Of a stretch of 42,308 bases of DNA, positions 23,733-31,521 are shown piece after piece. This DNA comes from Candidatus Hydrogenedentota bacterium (lineage in GTDB: Bacteria > Hydrogenedentota > Hydrogenedentia > Hydrogenedentales > JAGMZX01). Below the pieces are notes generated by a model. That model saw only the letters and a list, made by a program, of their open reading frames with translations, did not search any database and was not told where the DNA came from. The position numbers and the translations under genes were made by a program. Location of the stretch: positions 1-42,308 of the forward strand of contig JAKQEQ010000059.1 of the NCBI GenBank assembly GCA_029556545.1, written 5' to 3'. Position 1 is the stretch's first letter. Each line of letters starts with the position of its first letter.

Positions 23733-24644
23733 ATGAGCCTTCCGACGAGCAGAAATAGAACCTACGTCGATCTGACGACGCAGATCCCGGACGACGACAT
23801 GAACGACATTCAGGACAACATCGTCTACACGTCCGGGCTCGCCTACGGCGATGGATCGGACGGTGATGCTGATCTCGACGGGACGAACACATTCAGCTTC
23901 CTCACGAAGTCGAGCAACACGTACACGCTCACGCGCGACGTCTACTTCAACAACCTGACCGTTCGCGCTGGCTGCACGCTGTCCGCGCAAGAGAGCCACT
24001 ATCGAATTTTTGTGCGCGGAACGCTGACGATTGAGGCGACCGGACACGTCCACGCGGACGGGCGTGATGGTCACTCTGTTCCGGCAAGCCCAGTTGGATC
24101 GGTCGGGGTCGGCGCGAATGGTGGTGCGGGCGGATCAGCGGGATCGAACCCTGGCACGGCGGGATCGAACTCGACGAATAGCCTTGGTGGCGCGGGCGGC
24201 GCAGGCGGCGCGAGCTCGGGCTCAGGCGGCGCCGGCGGAAGCGCGACCGCGCCCACGGCTGTTATGGGCGGGTATCGCCATCTGCAAGCAATGCTCGGTC
24301 ACATCATGGGCGGTGGAAACCTCACGCTCATCAACGGCGGCGGTGGCGGCGGCGGCGGTGGCGGGGGTGCAGGTGGCGGCAAGCACGGCGGGGACGGAGG
24401 CGGCGTGCTTGTGTTGTGCGCCTGCAAGATCGTGAATGACGGCAAAATTTCCGCTGACGGCGGCGACGGAAGTGCGACGCCATCGGGCGGCGGCGGCGGT
24501 GGTGGTGGCGGTGGTGGCGTCGTGTTCTGCGTCTACCGCGCCAAGTCTGGATCCGGGACGATGACGGCGGCCGGCGGCGCGGCGTCTTCAGGTGGAAGTC
24601 CTGTTGCTGGGTCTGCCGGAACTGTCGTGGAGCTTCGCGCGTGA
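23733..24644 (+). CDS. Glycine-rich tail tip/adhesin protein
   Basis: 303 aa starting directly after the preceding stop. Residues 1-110 are beta-rich and non-repetitive (YTLTRDVYFNNLTVRAGCTL, RIFVRGTLTIEATG). From residue 125 on it is Gly/Ala/Ser-rich, with two separate runs of exactly 11 Gly (202-212 and about 251-261) around G-G-x spacers. Such sequences can form stacked polyglycine-II helices, as in the tip adhesin of some T4-like phages. A receptor-binding role is likely; the loops between Gly runs would be the variable part. Confidence 0.65.
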   Translation: MSLPTSRNRTYVDLTTQIPDDDMNDIQDNIVYTSGLAYGDGSDGDADLDGTNTFSFLTKSSNTYTLTRDVYFNNLTVRAGCTLSAQESHYRIFVRGTLTIEATGHVHADGRDGHSVPASPVGSVGVGANGGAGGSAGSNPGTAGSNSTNSLGGAGGAGGASSGSGGAGGSATAPTAVMGGYRHLQAMLGHIMGGGNLTLINGGGGGGGGGGGAGGGKHGGDGGGVLVLCACKIVNDGKISADGGDGSATPSGGGGGGGGGGGVVFCVYRAKSGSGTMTAAGGAASSGGSPVAGSAGTVVELRA

Positions 24645-25771
24645 TCGCCACGCTCACAGGCGTACTCGAAGACGGAAGCGGATCGACGGTCGCGCAGACC
24701 GTTCAAGATCTCCAGCTTCCCGAGGGGGAGCACGCCGAATACACGATCACGGTCAAAGGCAGAAACGGAACGGCGTTCAACCTCACTGGCTACGCGCTTT
24801 TCATGTGCGCACGCAAGGGAACGCAAACCCCGTTGTTCAATCGCACGGGAACCATTCTCGTTGCTGCATCGGGCACTGCGAAATTCACCATCACGAGCGC
24901 CGACACCGACGGAAAGAAGGGGATCTATCGTTACGATGTCTACATCGTCGAGGTCGCGACGAGTAAGGCGTATCGCGTTGTCCCTGACTCGGAGCTCGAG
25001 GTTGTCGACGCCAGGTTCGACGTCGACGACGACGCGGAAGGTCCCGGACCCTCCATCGCGCTGATTGGCATTCCTTCGCCGTCTCCCAGCGACGTCGGAA
25101 AGGCGCTGATTCTGACCGACGACAGCCCCGCGACGGTTGAGTATGGGGACGCGCCCACCGAAGACCACGCCACCGAGCACGTAACGGGCGGTGGCGACGT
25201 GATCCCAAACGCTGTTGCGGCTGGCGCGTCAGGGCTCATGACCGGCGCGGACAAGACGAAACTAGACGGAATCGAAGCGCTTGCCGACGTGACCGACGAC
25301 GCGAATGTGCGCGCGGCACTTGCGGCAGCGTCTGCCGACATTGCAGTCAACTCGCGCAAGATCACGAGCCTCGCAGATCCGTCGAGCGCGCAGGACGCGG
25401 CGACGAAGAATTACGCTGACGGCGTTCGCTCGGTCACCTCGACCGCTACGATCGTAGCTGGCGCGCTGCTCAAGGTCAGCGGCGAGAACACGTTCGACCA
25501 TCTCGGCGTCAGTGACTCCCCGCAGCTATGCGTTGGCGTGGCTGTCACAGGGCGCACGGGCGCCGGATCGTTCACGGCCAAGATCGCGCAAGCAACGACC
25601 ATGGCCTCTGATGGCACTGACACGATCGCGAACGGCGCGCCAGTGATCCCGTCTGACACCGTCGCAGGTCGCGTGATGGAGGGGACGACCGACGACGTCG
25701 GCATCGTCGGCATCAACGTTGGCGCAACTGTCGCCGCAACGCTCAACGCGTCGGTATCGGTGATTTCGTGA
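24641..25771 (+). CDS. Tail fibre protein with BppU-like N terminus
   Basis: 376 aa from GTG 24641. Residues about 30-120 have the BppU-like upper-baseplate pattern (YTITVKGRNGTAFNLTGYALFMCARKG, AKFTITSADTDGKKGIYRYDVYIV). A TGADKTKLDGIE segment follows, then residues 238-260 carry the fibre hallmark KITSLADPSSAQDAATKNY. The C terminus is a beta-rich domain with TIANGAPVIPSDTVAGRVME. It is likely an attached trimeric fibre that carries the host-binding tip. Confidence 0.75.
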   Translation: MIATLTGVLEDGSGSTVAQTVQDLQLPEGEHAEYTITVKGRNGTAFNLTGYALFMCARKGTQTPLFNRTGTILVAASGTAKFTITSADTDGKKGIYRYDVYIVEVATSKAYRVVPDSELEVVDARFDVDDDAEGPGPSIALIGIPSPSPSDVGKALILTDDSPATVEYGDAPTEDHATEHVTGGGDVIPNAVAAGASGLMTGADKTKLDGIEALADVTDDANVRAALAAASADIAVNSRKITSLADPSSAQDAATKNYADGVRSVTSTATIVAGALLKVSGENTFDHLGVSDSPQLCVGVAVTGRTGAGSFTAKIAQATTMASDGTDTIANGAPVIPSDTVAGRVMEGTTDDVGIVGINVGATVAATLNASVSVIS

Positions 25772-27717
25772 AGAAGTTTGCTCTCTTCTTCTCGTTCGCC
25801 CTCGCGTCGTGTCTCTCGCCGAGCGCGCCCGACTTCGGCGTGCTCGAAATGTTCGACGCGCCGGACGCCGGCGCTCTCACGCGGCGACCGCAGTCCCGTC
25901 GCCGGATCGCTCCCCCGATCGTTACGACGCCCGTCGTATTCGACTTCACATCGGGAAGCGTCCCGTCTGGGATCACCGCTACGACAAGCGGCGACACCGT
26001 CTATGCGATGCGCTCGAGCGGGACGCAGGTCGTTGCTGTCACACCTGGCGCCGGCGTCGGGATCTTTGAGGACCGCGGCAACGGGACCGGGATTCTCGTC
26101 GCTCCGTCGTGGTCGAACGTCATAGTCACCGACTTCGGGGCGGCTTTCCCGTTCGCGCTGAGCTCATGGGATCACAACGGCGTCGGAAACGTTACGAAGA
26201 CGGCGAACCAGGCCGACGGCCCCGCGCCCGCGGGAACCGGTCTCGGAAACGCCGACCTGATCACCGCGATCAACCCGGCGACGCAGGGAAAGATCAATCT
26301 TTTCTGTTCGACGCTCAGCGGCGGCGATGCCTTCGGATCGGTGTGGTTCCGCGACTTCGCGGGCAATTTGCCGACGTCGCCCGGCGCGTTCCATGGAACC
26401 CCCAACGGCGACAAGGACACCGACCGCGCGCCGGGCACCACGACGTGGACGCAACTCAGGTGGCAAGGCAACGGCGGTGCTTACAGTGAGATATACCCGG
26501 CCGGGGACTTCGGCACCAACGGCCCTACAGGCGGAGCGCTCGTCTGGGGCGCGCAGATGGGAGCCGGGCGCTATCAGCTCCCGCTCGTCAGCGGGGCGAC
26601 GACCGCCACGGCGAGCGCCGCGTCGCTCACCGTCGACGATCCTAGTTCGTTCGTCGTCAACGGCAACTTCTACGCGAGCGGGAAATTTAAGGCGATCACG
26701 GATGCGCCCGGCTCGCTTGTTATAGGAACGGGATACCCACCGCGCTACCTGTTCTCAGCAGAAACGCCGGGCGGCAAGGTCTCCCTTCGCACGCAGTACT
26801 CGAGCGCCGGCTCGTCAAGTGTCGATTGGATATTCGAGGCCAATGGCTCCGATGTCATTACCGCTGCGTATGGAGTAGGTGTAACCACGCCGGGCGTTGG
26901 CGCGCTCTATCTCGGCGAGGTCTCGTGGCAGGTCGCCTACGATCACACGGCCGGCGACGCATGGATGTTCGTTTGTCTCGGCGGTAGCTGTCGCCTGCAT
27001 CGCGCGACTGGGATCTCGTCGTCGGTGTCGACGCCGACGAGTTTCTACGTGCACTCCAACGTCGGCGCGGACGTCATGCCAGCGCTCGTGCGCGAGGTTC
27101 GCGCGCCACGCTCGCGCAGCCTGATCGTTCGGCCGTCGATATTGGTCGTGGGAGATTCGCAGATGGACGTCACCGACGCATCGGTAACGATCGTACCAAC
27201 GCGACCAACGAACTACGTGCTCACGGATACAGAGGTCAAAGCAGGTAAGGCCATCCTCTCGACTGCCGTGCATGGCAACACGTTCGCGCAGCAACAGACC
27301 GCGCTCGCCGCAATCCCGTCGTCGTTCACGTCGTCCATTGAGGCCGTCACGATTGCGATGGGCTACAACGACTTTGCCGCAAACTCAAACGCGACTACGC
27401 GGACGAACTGCCAGAGCCTGCTGACGTACGCCTCGACGCGCTTCGCTGGAAAGGTGATCCAGCTGCACGTGCCAACGCCGGCAAAGGCGGGCGTCAGCGG
27501 AACAACGTACGGGCGCTCGGTCGAGTTCAAGGACGACGTCGCCGGGAGCTACTACACCGGCTCGACGCGAAACATTACCACGCTGTGGACCACCTACAAC
27601 GACGGCAGCGACAACCTGCTGCCCGACACCGCGGATCACCTTCACTACAACGACAGTCTCAAGCGACTCATCGGGGCAACGATGCGCGCTGAGTACGTCA
27701 CCGACGGAATTTTATAG
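25768..27717 (+). CDS. Lipoprotein SGNH/GDSL hydrolase in the tail-fibre cluster
   Basis: 649 aa from GTG 25768 (overlap with the fibre stop). Residues 1-15 form a lipoprotein signal with lipobox L-A-S-C15 after MKKFALFFSFA. Residues 50-450 are beta-sandwich, low in charge and Gly/Ser/Thr-rich. The C terminus is an SGNH esterase: block I G462-D463-S464, block III G532-Y-N534-D535, and a block-V-like D623-H-L-H626. It would deacylate surface glycans. A signal peptide is unexpected for a virion protein. It may be a lysogeny-expressed surface enzyme or a virion depolymerase with a coincidental N terminus. Confidence 0.72.
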   Translation: MKKFALFFSFALASCLSPSAPDFGVLEMFDAPDAGALTRRPQSRRRIAPPIVTTPVVFDFTSGSVPSGITATTSGDTVYAMRSSGTQVVAVTPGAGVGIFEDRGNGTGILVAPSWSNVIVTDFGAAFPFALSSWDHNGVGNVTKTANQADGPAPAGTGLGNADLITAINPATQGKINLFCSTLSGGDAFGSVWFRDFAGNLPTSPGAFHGTPNGDKDTDRAPGTTTWTQLRWQGNGGAYSEIYPAGDFGTNGPTGGALVWGAQMGAGRYQLPLVSGATTATASAASLTVDDPSSFVVNGNFYASGKFKAITDAPGSLVIGTGYPPRYLFSAETPGGKVSLRTQYSSAGSSSVDWIFEANGSDVITAAYGVGVTTPGVGALYLGEVSWQVAYDHTAGDAWMFVCLGGSCRLHRATGISSSVSTPTSFYVHSNVGADVMPALVREVRAPRSRSLIVRPSILVVGDSQMDVTDASVTIVPTRPTNYVLTDTEVKAGKAILSTAVHGNTFAQQQTALAAIPSSFTSSIEAVTIAMGYNDFAANSNATTRTNCQSLLTYASTRFAGKVIQLHVPTPAKAGVSGTTYGRSVEFKDDVAGSYYTGSTRNITTLWTTYNDGSDNLLPDTADHLHYNDSLKRLIGATMRAEYVTDGIL

Positions 27718-27733
27718 AGGGAGCGAGGTCGCT

Positions 27734-28024
27734 ATGACGTTCAACGAGCTACAGGAAATCAATCTCACCACCAACGACGGAACGTATGGGGAGACGGCGG
27801 ACTTTGAAAGCTCGATCGTCGGCGATACCGAGTACGAGTTCGCGTTCGCTGGGACGCGCGGGCGCGTGTTCATCTCGTTCGACGGCACGACGGATCATTT
27901 CTTCATCGACGCCGCACGGGTTCCCGTTCGTCTTGTTGTGACCGATGAGACCGAGGTGTGGTTTCGTCGCGAGAAGGCCGGGACCGACTTCGTCGGTGTT
28001 GTTGTCAGCGGCGGGGAGGGTTAG
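27734..28024 (+). CDS. Small beta-rich protein of unknown function
   Basis: 96 aa; GGGAG lies upstream of ATG 27734. It has strand-rich segments (EYEFAFAGTRGRVFISFDG, VPVRLVVTDETEVWFRRE, DFVGVVVSGGEG) with no signal peptide or motif I recognise. It sits between the SGNH lipoprotein and the secreted fibre-like protein, so it may be a small tail accessory, but nothing else supports this. Confidence 0.6.
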   Translation: MTFNELQEINLTTNDGTYGETADFESSIVGDTEYEFAFAGTRGRVFISFDGTTDHFFIDAARVPVRLVVTDETEVWFRREKAGTDFVGVVVSGGEG

Positions 28025-28027
28025 CCC

Positions 28028-28906
28028 ATGCGCGCGCTAGTGCTCGCGGTCTCGCTGCTCGTCTGCTCGGTTGCATCGGCAAAGAGTAAGGTCCCCGGCG
28101 CGTCGAAGTTCGGCGGCAACGGGGGTGGTGGTTCCGGTCTTCCGCTCTCGGGCGGAACCATGACCGGTCCGATCACGTTCTCGGGAACGCAGCTCGGGAC
28201 GTACACGCTCGGCGGCGTGCCGACGTACACGCTGAGCTCGGCGCTCAACCTGCTACAGACGAAGTCCGTGCGCATGACGCTCGCGAACACGACCGCGGCG
28301 GTAACAGGCGGAAGCGGAATGCAGTACTCGCCCGCGCTCAAGTTCGGCGGCACTGGCTTTGTTTCGGGCGCGTCGGAACTCAACGAGATCGTCATTTACA
28401 ATCGAGTGAGCGCAGATCAGGGAGGCAACGACGGATCTGAGGGACAGCTCGCGATCGATTTCTTGAACGGCGGGGCGAGCGCTGGATCTATCCCGAAGTT
28501 CCGCATTTGGAATGCTCTTGCGTCGGCCGGAATTTTCCTGCTGTCGGGTGCGAGCAAGTCCCTGTGGCTCGGCGCCAACACTGACGCCGCTGGGAACATA
28601 TCCGGGGCCTACGAGATCTTGTCGACGGGATCAACAATCACTTGGGGCGTTAGCGGAGCGAACAAACTTCGACTCAACGCGACAGACCTCTATCCAATGA
28701 CTTCCGGCGTTGCGCTCGGAGCAACCACGCAGTTCCTGAGCGTGAGAGCAGGTGGCGCGGTCGGCTCACGTCCAACATGTGACGAGGCGCTGCGCTCGAC
28801 GTTCTTCAATCTCGAGGCAGCGGGCGGAGCGAGCGACGTCGTTCAGGTGTGCTCGAAGTCCGCGGCCGATTCTTATGCATGGCGCGACGTGTTCACCGCA
28901 CCGTAG
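28028..28906 (+). CDS. Fibre-repeat protein with Sec signal peptide
   Basis: 292 aa. Residues 1-18 form a Sec signal peptide: Arg2, a hydrophobic core (LVLAVSLLVCSV), and an A-S-A|K cleavage. A Gly-rich linker follows (residues 29-37), then LPLSGGTMTGPITFSG (38-53), a phage tail-fibre repeat, and a beta-rich C terminus with DEALRSTFFNLEAAGGASDVVQVC near the end. A signal peptide on a fibre-type protein is unusual. The product would be exported from the cell instead of joining virions made in the cytoplasm. It may act outside the cell or mask the receptor in lysogens. Confidence 0.7.
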   Translation: MRALVLAVSLLVCSVASAKSKVPGASKFGGNGGGGSGLPLSGGTMTGPITFSGTQLGTYTLGGVPTYTLSSALNLLQTKSVRMTLANTTAAVTGGSGMQYSPALKFGGTGFVSGASELNEIVIYNRVSADQGGNDGSEGQLAIDFLNGGASAGSIPKFRIWNALASAGIFLLSGASKSLWLGANTDAAGNISGAYEILSTGSTITWGVSGANKLRLNATDLYPMTSGVALGATTQFLSVRAGGAVGSRPTCDEALRSTFFNLEAAGGASDVVQVCSKSAADSYAWRDVFTAP

Positions 28907-28929
28907 TCAACCCGAAGGAGATCTTTCGC

Positions 28930-29178
28930 ATGTCGTCAATCAGTGCCGTCTTTCAGCGAGTCACCGAGCAGTGCGATGAGGTCGATCGAATCAGCCGGAG
29001 AATCACAAATGAGCGAGGAACAGGAGAAGGAGGAGACGGCGAAGGTGCTCGACTTGGCGTCGATCCTCTTGCGCATCGGAAACTCAATGGTTCGCCAGTC
29101 GGCCGCGATGGAGAAGGTCGCATCGAGCCAGTCCGAGATTCTCTCATCCTTGCAAGCGCGCGATTCCGCGCACGGTAG
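28930..29178 (+). CDS. Overlapping small ORF with strong RBS
   Basis: 82 codons from ATG 28930, preceded by AAGGAG at 28915-28920. The first 27 residues look like an amphipathic helix (SISAVFQRVTEQCDEVDRISRRI). From about codon 28 the frame lies over the next gene and reads low-complexity Gly/Glu. It may be a real short gene, a leader peptide, or evidence of a frameshift linking to the gene at 29009. Low confidence. Confidence 0.3.
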   Translation: MSSISAVFQRVTEQCDEVDRISRRITNERGTGEGGDGEGARLGVDPLAHRKLNGSPVGRDGEGRIEPVRDSLILASARFRAR

Positions 29179-29563
29179 GGATCGGGATTCGCAGCTTCGC
29201 GCGATTGAAGCTCTTGCGCGCGAGTCGGCAGAAACCCGCGGCATCGCAATGGTGCTGCTCGAGGTCGTTCGTGGGTCCAAGGAATTGACCAAGGCGCAGA
29301 TCGACGCGCTCTCCGGTCAAATCGGACACACGCACATAGCCGCGACCGAGGCAGCGCGCGCAGCAAAGAAGGCGGAAGAGAACACCGATCCCAACATCGT
29401 GTTGCCGGATCGGAGGCAAATCGAAAAGCCGCGCCCGGTCTCGAGCATGACCGTCGTCGAAGCAGCAAAGTTGGCGTGGCCGATTCTAAGAAAATTCTTC
29501 CCGTGGCTCGTCGCTGCCATCGGAAGTACTGGCCTCTGGAAGGCATGGAAGGGGAACGAATGA
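29009..29563 (+). CDS. Coiled-coil protein with C-terminal membrane anchor, lysis cassette
   Basis: 184 aa from ATG 29009 (GGAG 8 bases upstream). Residues 1-135 are charged coiled coil with S-E-I-L-S-S-L-Q repeats. The last 30 residues (AWPILRKFFPWLVAAIGSTGLWKAW) form a membrane anchor followed by a charged tail. This is the layout of anchored phage lysis or holin-partner proteins. It is coupled by ATGA to a two-helix holin-like gene. Confidence 0.65.
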   Translation: MSEEQEKEETAKVLDLASILLRIGNSMVRQSAAMEKVASSQSEILSSLQARDSAHGRDRDSQLRAIEALARESAETRGIAMVLLEVVRGSKELTKAQIDALSGQIGHTHIAATEAARAAKKAEENTDPNIVLPDRRQIEKPRPVSSMTVVEAAKLAWPILRKFFPWLVAAIGSTGLWKAWKGNE

Positions 29564-29844
29564 AACCGAAGAGGACTCGCGAAAAGATTGTTCTGTTTCT
29601 CTCTCTCCTCGTCGGCGGGCTTCAGCCGATGATGCTCGCAAAGTATCCGGTGAGCGCGTGGAACTTCGCACTCGCTGTGATCGGCTTGGTGATTTCGATT
29701 TACGCAGTCGTGTTCTGCGAGAAGCTCGCGCGTACTCAGCTGTCGCGCTCGACCGATATGGCGATTGCGTCAGTCGCGGACGTGACGCCGACCGTCCCCG
29801 CAACGCTTCCGGCAAAGCAACGCAAGCCGAGGGTGCGCCGATGA
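29560..29844 (+). CDS. Holin-like two-helix membrane protein
   Basis: 94 aa from ATG 29560 (ATGA overlap, GGAAGGGG upstream). Basic N terminus, two transmembrane helices (residues about 9-28, IVLFLSLLVGGLQPMML, and 36-55, WNFALAVIGLVISIYAVVF), then a Pro/Lys/Arg-rich C terminus. This is a class II holin topology. Holins make the inner-membrane lesions that let endolysin out. The family is not recognised; the call rests on topology and position. Confidence 0.6.
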   Translation: MKPKRTREKIVLFLSLLVGGLQPMMLAKYPVSAWNFALAVIGLVISIYAVVFCEKLARTQLSRSTDMAIASVADVTPTVPATLPAKQRKPRVRR

Positions 29845-30272
29845 GGGCGCTACTTCTTGCGTGTGCGCTGCTCACCGCTGCGTGCGGCCCGGACGCGCGC
29901 GACGTGGCTATCACGAAGGCAAAGAAAACCATCCTCGGGATCGGACTCGAGAAGCACGCGGCCGAGCAATCGTGGAAGGCGGCCGACGCGGTGAAGCAAG
30001 AGGACATCCGCGAGAGCACGTCAGATCCGGTTGAGTACAAGGCCAAGATCGGACTATGGCGCGCGAAGGTTCAGAACGCCGTCAACAAGGCGTTTGCCGT
30101 CTTCGATACGGCCATCATTGCGGCGATGAGCACGCTCTATCTCGTCGAGTCTGGACTAAAGAGCGGGCTCGATCTCATCACCGTTGCAAAAGAGATCTGG
30201 GCCGCGTTCCAACAACTGCGCATGACATTGCAAGCGTTCGACATCACCGTCGAGCTTCCGGGAGGATTCTGA
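29841..30272 (+). CDS. Lipoprotein of lysis region, possible outer-membrane spanin
   Basis: 143 aa from ATG 29841 (ATGA overlap). Lipobox L-T-A-A-C15 with GPD after the Cys, so outer-membrane retention is expected. The rest is helical, with a hydrophobic mid-segment (FAVFDTAIIAAMSTLYLV). Outer-membrane spanins are usually shorter lipoproteins, so this is only a candidate by position beside holin and endolysin. Confidence 0.6.
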   Translation: MRALLLACALLTAACGPDARDVAITKAKKTILGIGLEKHAAEQSWKAADAVKQEDIRESTSDPVEYKAKIGLWRAKVQNAVNKAFAVFDTAIIAAMSTLYLVESGLKSGLDLITVAKEIWAAFQQLRMTLQAFDITVELPGGF

Positions 30273-30559
30273 TGGAGAACAAGGAGATCTTCGAGCTAAC
30301 GAAGACGGTCGCCGAGTTCGGATTGCCCGTGCTCACGAAGGTGATCGAGAACGCCATCTCGTCGAACCAGCTCACCGCGCAAGACGCGGCCGAGCTCAAC
30401 AGCGAGCTTCGCCAACTTGGGTCGACCATTCGCGGCGACGGGTCATCTCGAAAGCCCGACCAAGACGCGCGCAATGCTCGCGAGGACGCCGAGGCTGCGA
30501 AGAAGTTCGGACAGGCGGCGCTCGACGCGGCGGCGGACAAAGGCATGAGGGACGAGTGA
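30272..30559 (+). CDS. Small helical protein, lysis region
   Basis: 95 aa from ATG 30272 (TGATG junction). It is helical and charged: FELTKTVAEFGLPVLTKVIENAISSNQLTAQDAAELNSEL, then a polar, highly charged C terminus. No transmembrane segment or signal. No family is recognised. It lies between the lipoprotein and a tiny membrane peptide. Confidence 0.55.
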   Translation: MENKEIFELTKTVAEFGLPVLTKVIENAISSNQLTAQDAAELNSELRQLGSTIRGDGSSRKPDQDARNAREDAEAAKKFGQAALDAAADKGMRDE

Positions 30560-30645
30560 CCACGCCCGAGGTCGCGCTGCTCGTCGGCGCGTTCGTGTTC
30601 CTGATCGCGGCGGCGATTGCGATTGTGGATTCGACGCGATGGTGA
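30556..30645 (+). CDS. 29-aa single-helix membrane peptide
   Basis: GTG 30556 overlaps the preceding TGA (GTGA); the stop TGA at 30643-30645 overlaps the endolysin gene by seven bases. The product is one transmembrane helix (VALLVGAFVFLIAAAIAIV) with short polar ends. Its position in the lysis cassette suggests an antiholin or small holin-like factor. Small size keeps confidence modest. Confidence 0.5.
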   Translation: MTTPEVALLVGAFVFLIAAAIAIVDSTRW

Positions 30646-31142
30646 GGTCGCTATACGAGGGGTCGATCAAGATCCCACATGGCGAGACCGAGGTGCGCGC
30701 GCTCTATGGCGACATCGGGATCGAGCGCGTTGACGGTCGCTATCAGGTGACACGCCCGCAACACTGGGAGGAGCGCAACTGTGTGGTGGTTCGCGACTTC
30801 CCCGGCCTGAACGGTCGACCGCTCTACGTGCATCGGCTCATGATCGAGCCGCTACGCGCGGCGCTGACCGAGGCAGAGATCACGTGCCCGGAATACAAGA
30901 TCAAAACCATCGGCTGTTTTTCGCCGCGCTACAAGCGCTCGGGGAGCGGGGCGATCTCGCTGCACTCGTGGGCCGTAGCCGTCGATATCAACGCATTGCA
31001 GAACCCGATGAAAAAACCGCTCACCTGCGACATGCCGTCAGCGTTCATCGCGGCATTCAAGCGCGCGGGGTTCACGTGGGGCGGCGACTTCAAGGATGTA
31101 GATCCTGATCCGATGCACTTTCAGTTGGCGGACGGATACTAA
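30639..31142 (+). CDS. M15-family peptidase endolysin
   Basis: 167 aa. Zinc-binding residues of the D-alanyl-D-alanine carboxypeptidase/L-Ala-D-Glu endopeptidase family are visible: H109 and D116 in S-L-H109-S-W-A-V-A-V-D116-I, and H160 in P-M-H160-F-Q. The W-G-G-D-F-K segment before H160 is also typical. It cleaves peptide cross-bridges in peptidoglycan. No signal peptide is seen, so it depends on the holin. Confidence 0.85.
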   Translation: MVRSLYEGSIKIPHGETEVRALYGDIGIERVDGRYQVTRPQHWEERNCVVVRDFPGLNGRPLYVHRLMIEPLRAALTEAEITCPEYKIKTIGCFSPRYKRSGSGAISLHSWAVAVDINALQNPMKKPLTCDMPSAFIAAFKRAGFTWGGDFKDVDPDPMHFQLADGY

Positions 31143-31313
31143 ATGAGCCGCGCCCGCATGGAGCGAATCGAGCGCCGACTAGACGAGCTTGAGGCCAAGG
31201 TCGAATACCTCGGCGATCAGGCCGGCGCGGACCTGATGGCGAAGCCAGTCGAGCCGGAACCACGTCCCGTGCCGAAGCCGAAGAGGGCGCGGTTTAGGGT
31301 GTCGCACCGGTAG
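31143..31313 (+). CDS. Short coiled-coil protein, last gene of rightward operon
   Basis: 56 aa; ATG 31143, TAG 31311-31313. The first 22 residues are a charged coiled coil (RMERIERRLDELEAKVEYL), then a Pro-rich (PVEPEPRPVPKPKRA) and basic C terminus. It overlaps nothing but begins one base after the endolysin stop. Function unknown. Confidence 0.5.
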   Translation: MSRARMERIERRLDELEAKVEYLGDQAGADLMAKPVEPEPRPVPKPKRARFRVSHR

Positions 31314-31314
31314 C

Positions 31315-31333
31315 TGTGACACCCGCGTGTCAG
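31315..31333. repeat. attP arm-type repeat, left copy
   Basis: TGTGACACCCGCGTGTCAG. Its core is an imperfect palindrome (TGACAC, 4 bases, GTGTCA). A near-identical copy is at 31503-31521. It begins right after the last gene of the late operon. It probably binds integrase arm domain or excisionase; a hairpin terminator is less likely because no U-tract follows. Confidence 0.55.
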
Positions 31334-31415
31334 ACTCCCGCGGAATCTGGCACACCAAGCGGAGCATGTGGAATTTGAGCGCCCGTATAACCGCTCAAAA
31401 CTACTGTATTTACCA

Positions 31416-31461
31416 GCTCCGACAATAGGACTCGAACCTATGACCCGGTGATTAACAGTCC
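31416..31461 (-). other. attP core: 3' half of a tRNA-Asn gene
   Basis: On the minus strand, 31461 to 31416 reads GGACTGTTAATC (anticodon loop with GTT), then a variable loop, a perfect T-stem (ATAGG/CCTAT around TTCGAGT) and the TGTCGGAG acceptor end. The 5' anticodon stem and everything before it are absent, as pairing fails past two base pairs. It is therefore a tRNA-Asn fragment that restores the host gene on integration. The int gene is 57 bases away. Confidence 0.85.
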
Positions 31462-31502
31462 GGTAGACTTTACGTCGGTGAGCGCGCGTTCGCGTGGCAG
31501 TT

Positions 31503-31521
31503 TGTGACACGGGCGTGTCAG
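31503..31521. repeat. attP arm-type repeat, right copy
   Basis: TGTGACACGGGCGTGTCAG, differing from the 31315-31333 copy at two or three central positions. It overlaps the integrase stop codon (31518-31520). Spacing to the tRNA-derived core is about 42 bases on this side and about 83 on the other, the size range of integrase arm sites. Confidence 0.55.

Noticed and set aside
31315-31333. Intrinsic terminator after the late operon
   Set aside because: The stem is only six pairs and no T-tract follows; the second copy inside int's end fits an att arm site better.
31416-31475. Complete tRNA-Asn gene
   Set aside because: The 5' half is missing and the anticodon stem pairs at only two positions, so it is an att fragment.
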